Below, piece by piece: positions 62,801 through 64,000 of a DNA stretch of 64,000 bases. The translations under genes were made by a program, and so were the position numbers. Every line of letters starts with the position of its first letter. Position 1 is the first letter of the stretch. Source of the stretch: JADHUC01 sp964617665 (GTDB lineage: Bacteria; Planctomycetota; Planctomycetia; Pirellulales; Pirellulaceae); contig CAZUAH010000003.1 of NCBI GenBank assembly GCA_964617665.1, forward strand, positions 21,553-85,552. Reading direction: 5' to 3'. The notes under the pieces are model-generated. The model was not told where the DNA came from. It did no database searches and was given only the letters and a program-made list of their open reading frames with translations.

Positions 62801-64000
62801 CCAGTAGATGGTGGCTGTGCTAGCCCGCGTGCTGTGGCCTGCGAGGTTGTTCCACGGCCATGAGCCGTCTTCCAGTTGGGTGACGACGACGCTGGAGACA
62901 AGCGAGCGGACACGTTCGGTGAGGTTGGCGATTTCCTTGGATGAGGCGCCGCGGGCGCGGGCGTAGTTGAGTGCGCTGGTCGCGGCGAGCAGGGCGCTCG
63001 CTGGGGTCTGCGGGTCTGCTGGGTAGATGCAGCGGGCGCCGAACAGCGGACGGCCGCGCTCAAGGGCGAGGTCGATGATGGCCTGTTCGATCGACGGGCT
63101 CAGTGTGACGTGGAGTTTGCGGCCGGAGTATTTTTGCTCTCTTGGCAGGGTGAGTTTTGCGCCGGCCTCGGTGCTGGTGACGCCGCCGGTGTGGGTGGCG
63201 TATTCGAGCCCCCACGGTCGGACGCGCACGTTCGTGTCCGAGCTGTCGCTGTGGTCGCCGGCCTTTGCCGCGATCTCGAGGTGGAGCGACTCGGTGAACG
63301 GAATGGTGTAGCCGTCGAAGACGAGTTCAGTGGTACTCTGCTTCTTGATACGGACGGTTTTCCCGGTGCTGAACGGTTGGGGTGCGCCGGAGATTCTAAG
63401 TGTGACGGTGGCGTCGCCTTCGAAGTCGGTGAGGTTGTGGATCGTGGCAAGCAACTCCATGGTGTCGCCTTCCTGGAGGACATCGGGCACCCGCAGTTCG
63501 ACGAGGAAATCTTTGCGAGTGATGATTGTGGTGCTGGCTTGGCCGACGAGGGTGTCGGTGGTGCAGCCTTTGGCTGCGACGTTCCATTGGCCGGCGGAAT
63601 CGGGAAGTTGGACCTTCGCCTGCGCTGTGCCGTCTTCGCCGGTGGTGATCGGCGAGAGCCAGACGGTGGCGGCGTTGGCGATGCTGGTGTTGCCGGTATC
63701 ACCATTCTCGCCAGCGAACCCGCCAAGCCTGTTGCCAAGCCCGAACCGGGCACCGCCAGAGGCCGTCTGGACGGATTGCCTGGCGAACAGGCGGCCCAAG
63801 TACGGGACCTCGCCTAGCTGGGGAACAGAGGCTTCGGTCTGACCGTTAGAATCGACAACTGCCCCCTCTATCTGGATGGAGTCGGTGAGATCCATGACGT
63901 TGGAAAAGGTTTGGCCTGCCTGTCCGCGGCCCTGATCCTGTTGGGGTTGCGGCAGAGTGAGCTGCTGGAAACGCCCGTTGTTGAAGATGCTCTCGTGGGC
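59804..64000 (-). CDS. alpha-2-macroglobulin family protein, 3' part
   Basis: The frame is open to the window edge; at least 1,398 residues are visible and the N terminus is missing. From N to C: a Gln/Gly-rich stretch (LPQPQQDQGRGQAGQTFSN), a secretin-like segment (VPQLGEVPYLGRLF), the A2M domain (NAATVWLSPITTGEDGTAQ, DSAGQWNVAAKGCTTDTLVG), macroglobulin-like beta domains (VPDVLQEGDTMELLATIHNL), and an alpha/alpha-toroid thioester-type domain in which the CxEQ motif is absent (ARCIYPADPQ at the site). Then come a receptor-binding-like beta domain, TPR-like helices, and macroglobulin-like domains at the C terminus (ELPIKDEGAYLVICRGD, ILITPLKLEIQESTDEG). Bacterial A2Ms trap proteases in the periplasm; without a thioester this one would act by steric trapping or another way. 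By eye the gene is more GC-rich than its neighbours. Confidence 0.8.
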   Translation of the reverse strand, partial: AHESIFNNGRFQQLTLPQPQQDQGRGQAGQTFSNVMDLTDSIQIEGAVVDSNGQTEASVPQLGEVPYLGRLFARQSVQTASGGARFGLGNRLGGFAGENGDTGNTSIANAATVWLSPITTGEDGTAQAKVQLPDSAGQWNVAAKGCTTDTLVGQASTTIITRKDFLVELRVPDVLQEGDTMELLATIHNLTDFEGDATVTLRISGAPQPFSTGKTVRIKKQSTTELVFDGYTIPFTESLHLEIAAKAGDHSDSSDTNVRVRPWGLEYATHTGGVTSTEAGAKLTLPREQKYSGRKLHVTLSPSIEQAIIDLALERGRPLFGARCIYPADPQTPASALLAATSALNYARARGASSKEIANLTERVRSLVSSVVVTQLEDGSWPWNNLAGHSTRASTATIYWGLALAKNAGIPVHHSTFENAETFFATTFSKIDSNDAESKALVVHALSLTGRADFSAANRLYRERQNLSETALAYMAAAFIRMDRPTFAEDLLKILDAKLVEKCRWKSNSRHSILSDDVGTTALALWSYAKLRRDSATTAAVANHLLAQTTRLQSNRSLGTIVAALTEYYNQGERPGDDFTIQLLVNDRLVGTIKSANLKTTQTFALTPEQIDAGENKIRIKIDGRGQIRYAATLSGFSPDLKDPETLDYPRFDQKGYYHDKLAYRDVPLKAYSSSPVTSLELGQRFRTHISFHNSTSYGRQREYLVYEEYIPTGTLLVAGSLAGNYKRVETEGSKLRFYFAPGHLNQINYELVAHVPGKYRVLPGIVHDAVDRGRMRVGKPRDLEILRPGVKSKDPYKTNGAEHFELATKLFDDGKTDEAQKHLDALFADKDDRKRFERDIARMLLWIHTGREKLDNARIVEMFEILRERHPELVIPFDKTLTVGRAYREIGEFERAWLVFQAAIESSFLNDAKLSAVLEDQGQYLGSVRYQEELWFEYPDSADVTTAFFALSQSLFQKAPEAKAIAAREKRLRERQPTPDEADVEIHEKPGERDEPEKIAMLEHSRDLLHRFLTLYPKSPLADDAAFSEANVYFALKDYANVVEHAGRGAERHADSELKSSFEYMAALGHFWQRHYKEALTSATSVANGDSKDRDYARYITAQIYHATGKPADAMTWYEKVSQLYPDAADAIDYFKEKKISMGEVTTLKPGEAVEIKIDYRNIKEAALEIYKVDLMKLYLREKNLSNITAVDLAGIDPESSLSIPLGDGQDFADKTMRAELPIKDEGAYLVICRGDNLYTSGLILITPLKLEIQESTDEGSVRVNVRDLAAGGNYIPEVLVKVVGTNNDLFLSGHTDLRGVFQADGVNGTATVLARAEGGKYAFYRGQKTHGTPPQSNAAAQEPTKGKRAGGKKQLQQSDYLRNIDVQNKAVQEGNFKAWDAQRRGDNRGVEVQKAQ

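Overview
The window looks like a chromosome segment of a member of the Planctomycetota, probably Pirellulales-like. The evidence is the gene repertoire: two sulfatases with the CxPxR maturation motif, a DUF1080 protein next to a Tat-exported Gfo/Idh/MocA oxidoreductase, a YVTN-propeller/cytochrome c protein, a DUF6807 protein, a GH127 glycosidase, an ECF sigma factor beside a FecR-type giant protein, and many exported multidomain proteins with PQQ-like beta-propellers. Hairpin-forming intergenic repeats of the kind common in this phylum are frequent. I saw no rRNA, tRNA, CRISPR array, phage module or complete insertion sequence.

Layout. 1-9.2 kb: the 5' end of an FG-GAP/VCBS protein, a gamma-glutamyltransferase, a decayed 3' end of a PQQ-propeller gene, a complete copy of that family (copy 1), a DmpA-like P1 peptidase, an exported methyltransferase, a Zn-ribbon/STAS gene interrupted by an in-frame TGA, and a YjbQ protein. 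9.2-20.3 kb: a 405-bp palindromic element, DNA topoisomerase III, DUF6807 and acetyl-xylan-esterase-like genes, DUF1080 plus Gfo/Idh/MocA, and a YVTN/cytochrome c protein. 20.5-30.7 kb: a 2,209-residue FecR-VIT-VWA-STN-TPR protein with its ECF sigma factor, a nitrilase-family amidase and a lipoprotein hydrolase. 31-44.8 kb: PQQ copy 2, a three-gene run (ACP-like/membrane/lipase), a small membrane protein, an M16 peptidase, PQQ copy 3 and a ModE-like regulator. 45-59.2 kb: a YCF48/PIG-L-like/CBM9 fusion, an unknown exported protein, and a minus-strand catabolic block (GH127, GxxExxY, VOC, two sulfatases, an alpha/alpha-toroid enzyme). 59.2-64 kb: a MITE-like element and the 3' part of an alpha-2-macroglobulin-family gene that runs off the window.

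Functional theme. Most products carry signal peptides and act on the cell surface or in the periplasm: release of sulfate, acyl and arabinofuranosyl groups from polysaccharides, sugar oxidation or elimination, peptide trimming (GGT, P1, M16) and protease trapping (A2M). Regulation is suggested by the ECF/FecR pair and the ModE-like protein.

The most unusual signal is in the three PQQ paralogues. Each carries four short tandem repeats (period 7, 7, 8 and 7 nt) at equivalent positions. Two positions hold the same repeat type in all three genes; at the other two the type is exchanged between copies while the repeat period and overall length stay the same. This looks like a family of heptanucleotide cassettes occupying fixed protein loops. 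Other leads are a 226-bp element with 13-bp terminal inverted repeats, a candidate 5-bp target duplication and a 25-bp perfect hairpin; a 405-bp palindrome; a TGA-interrupted gene followed by a bacterial-SECIS-like hairpin; and an ACP-like protein that begins and ends with half a domain.
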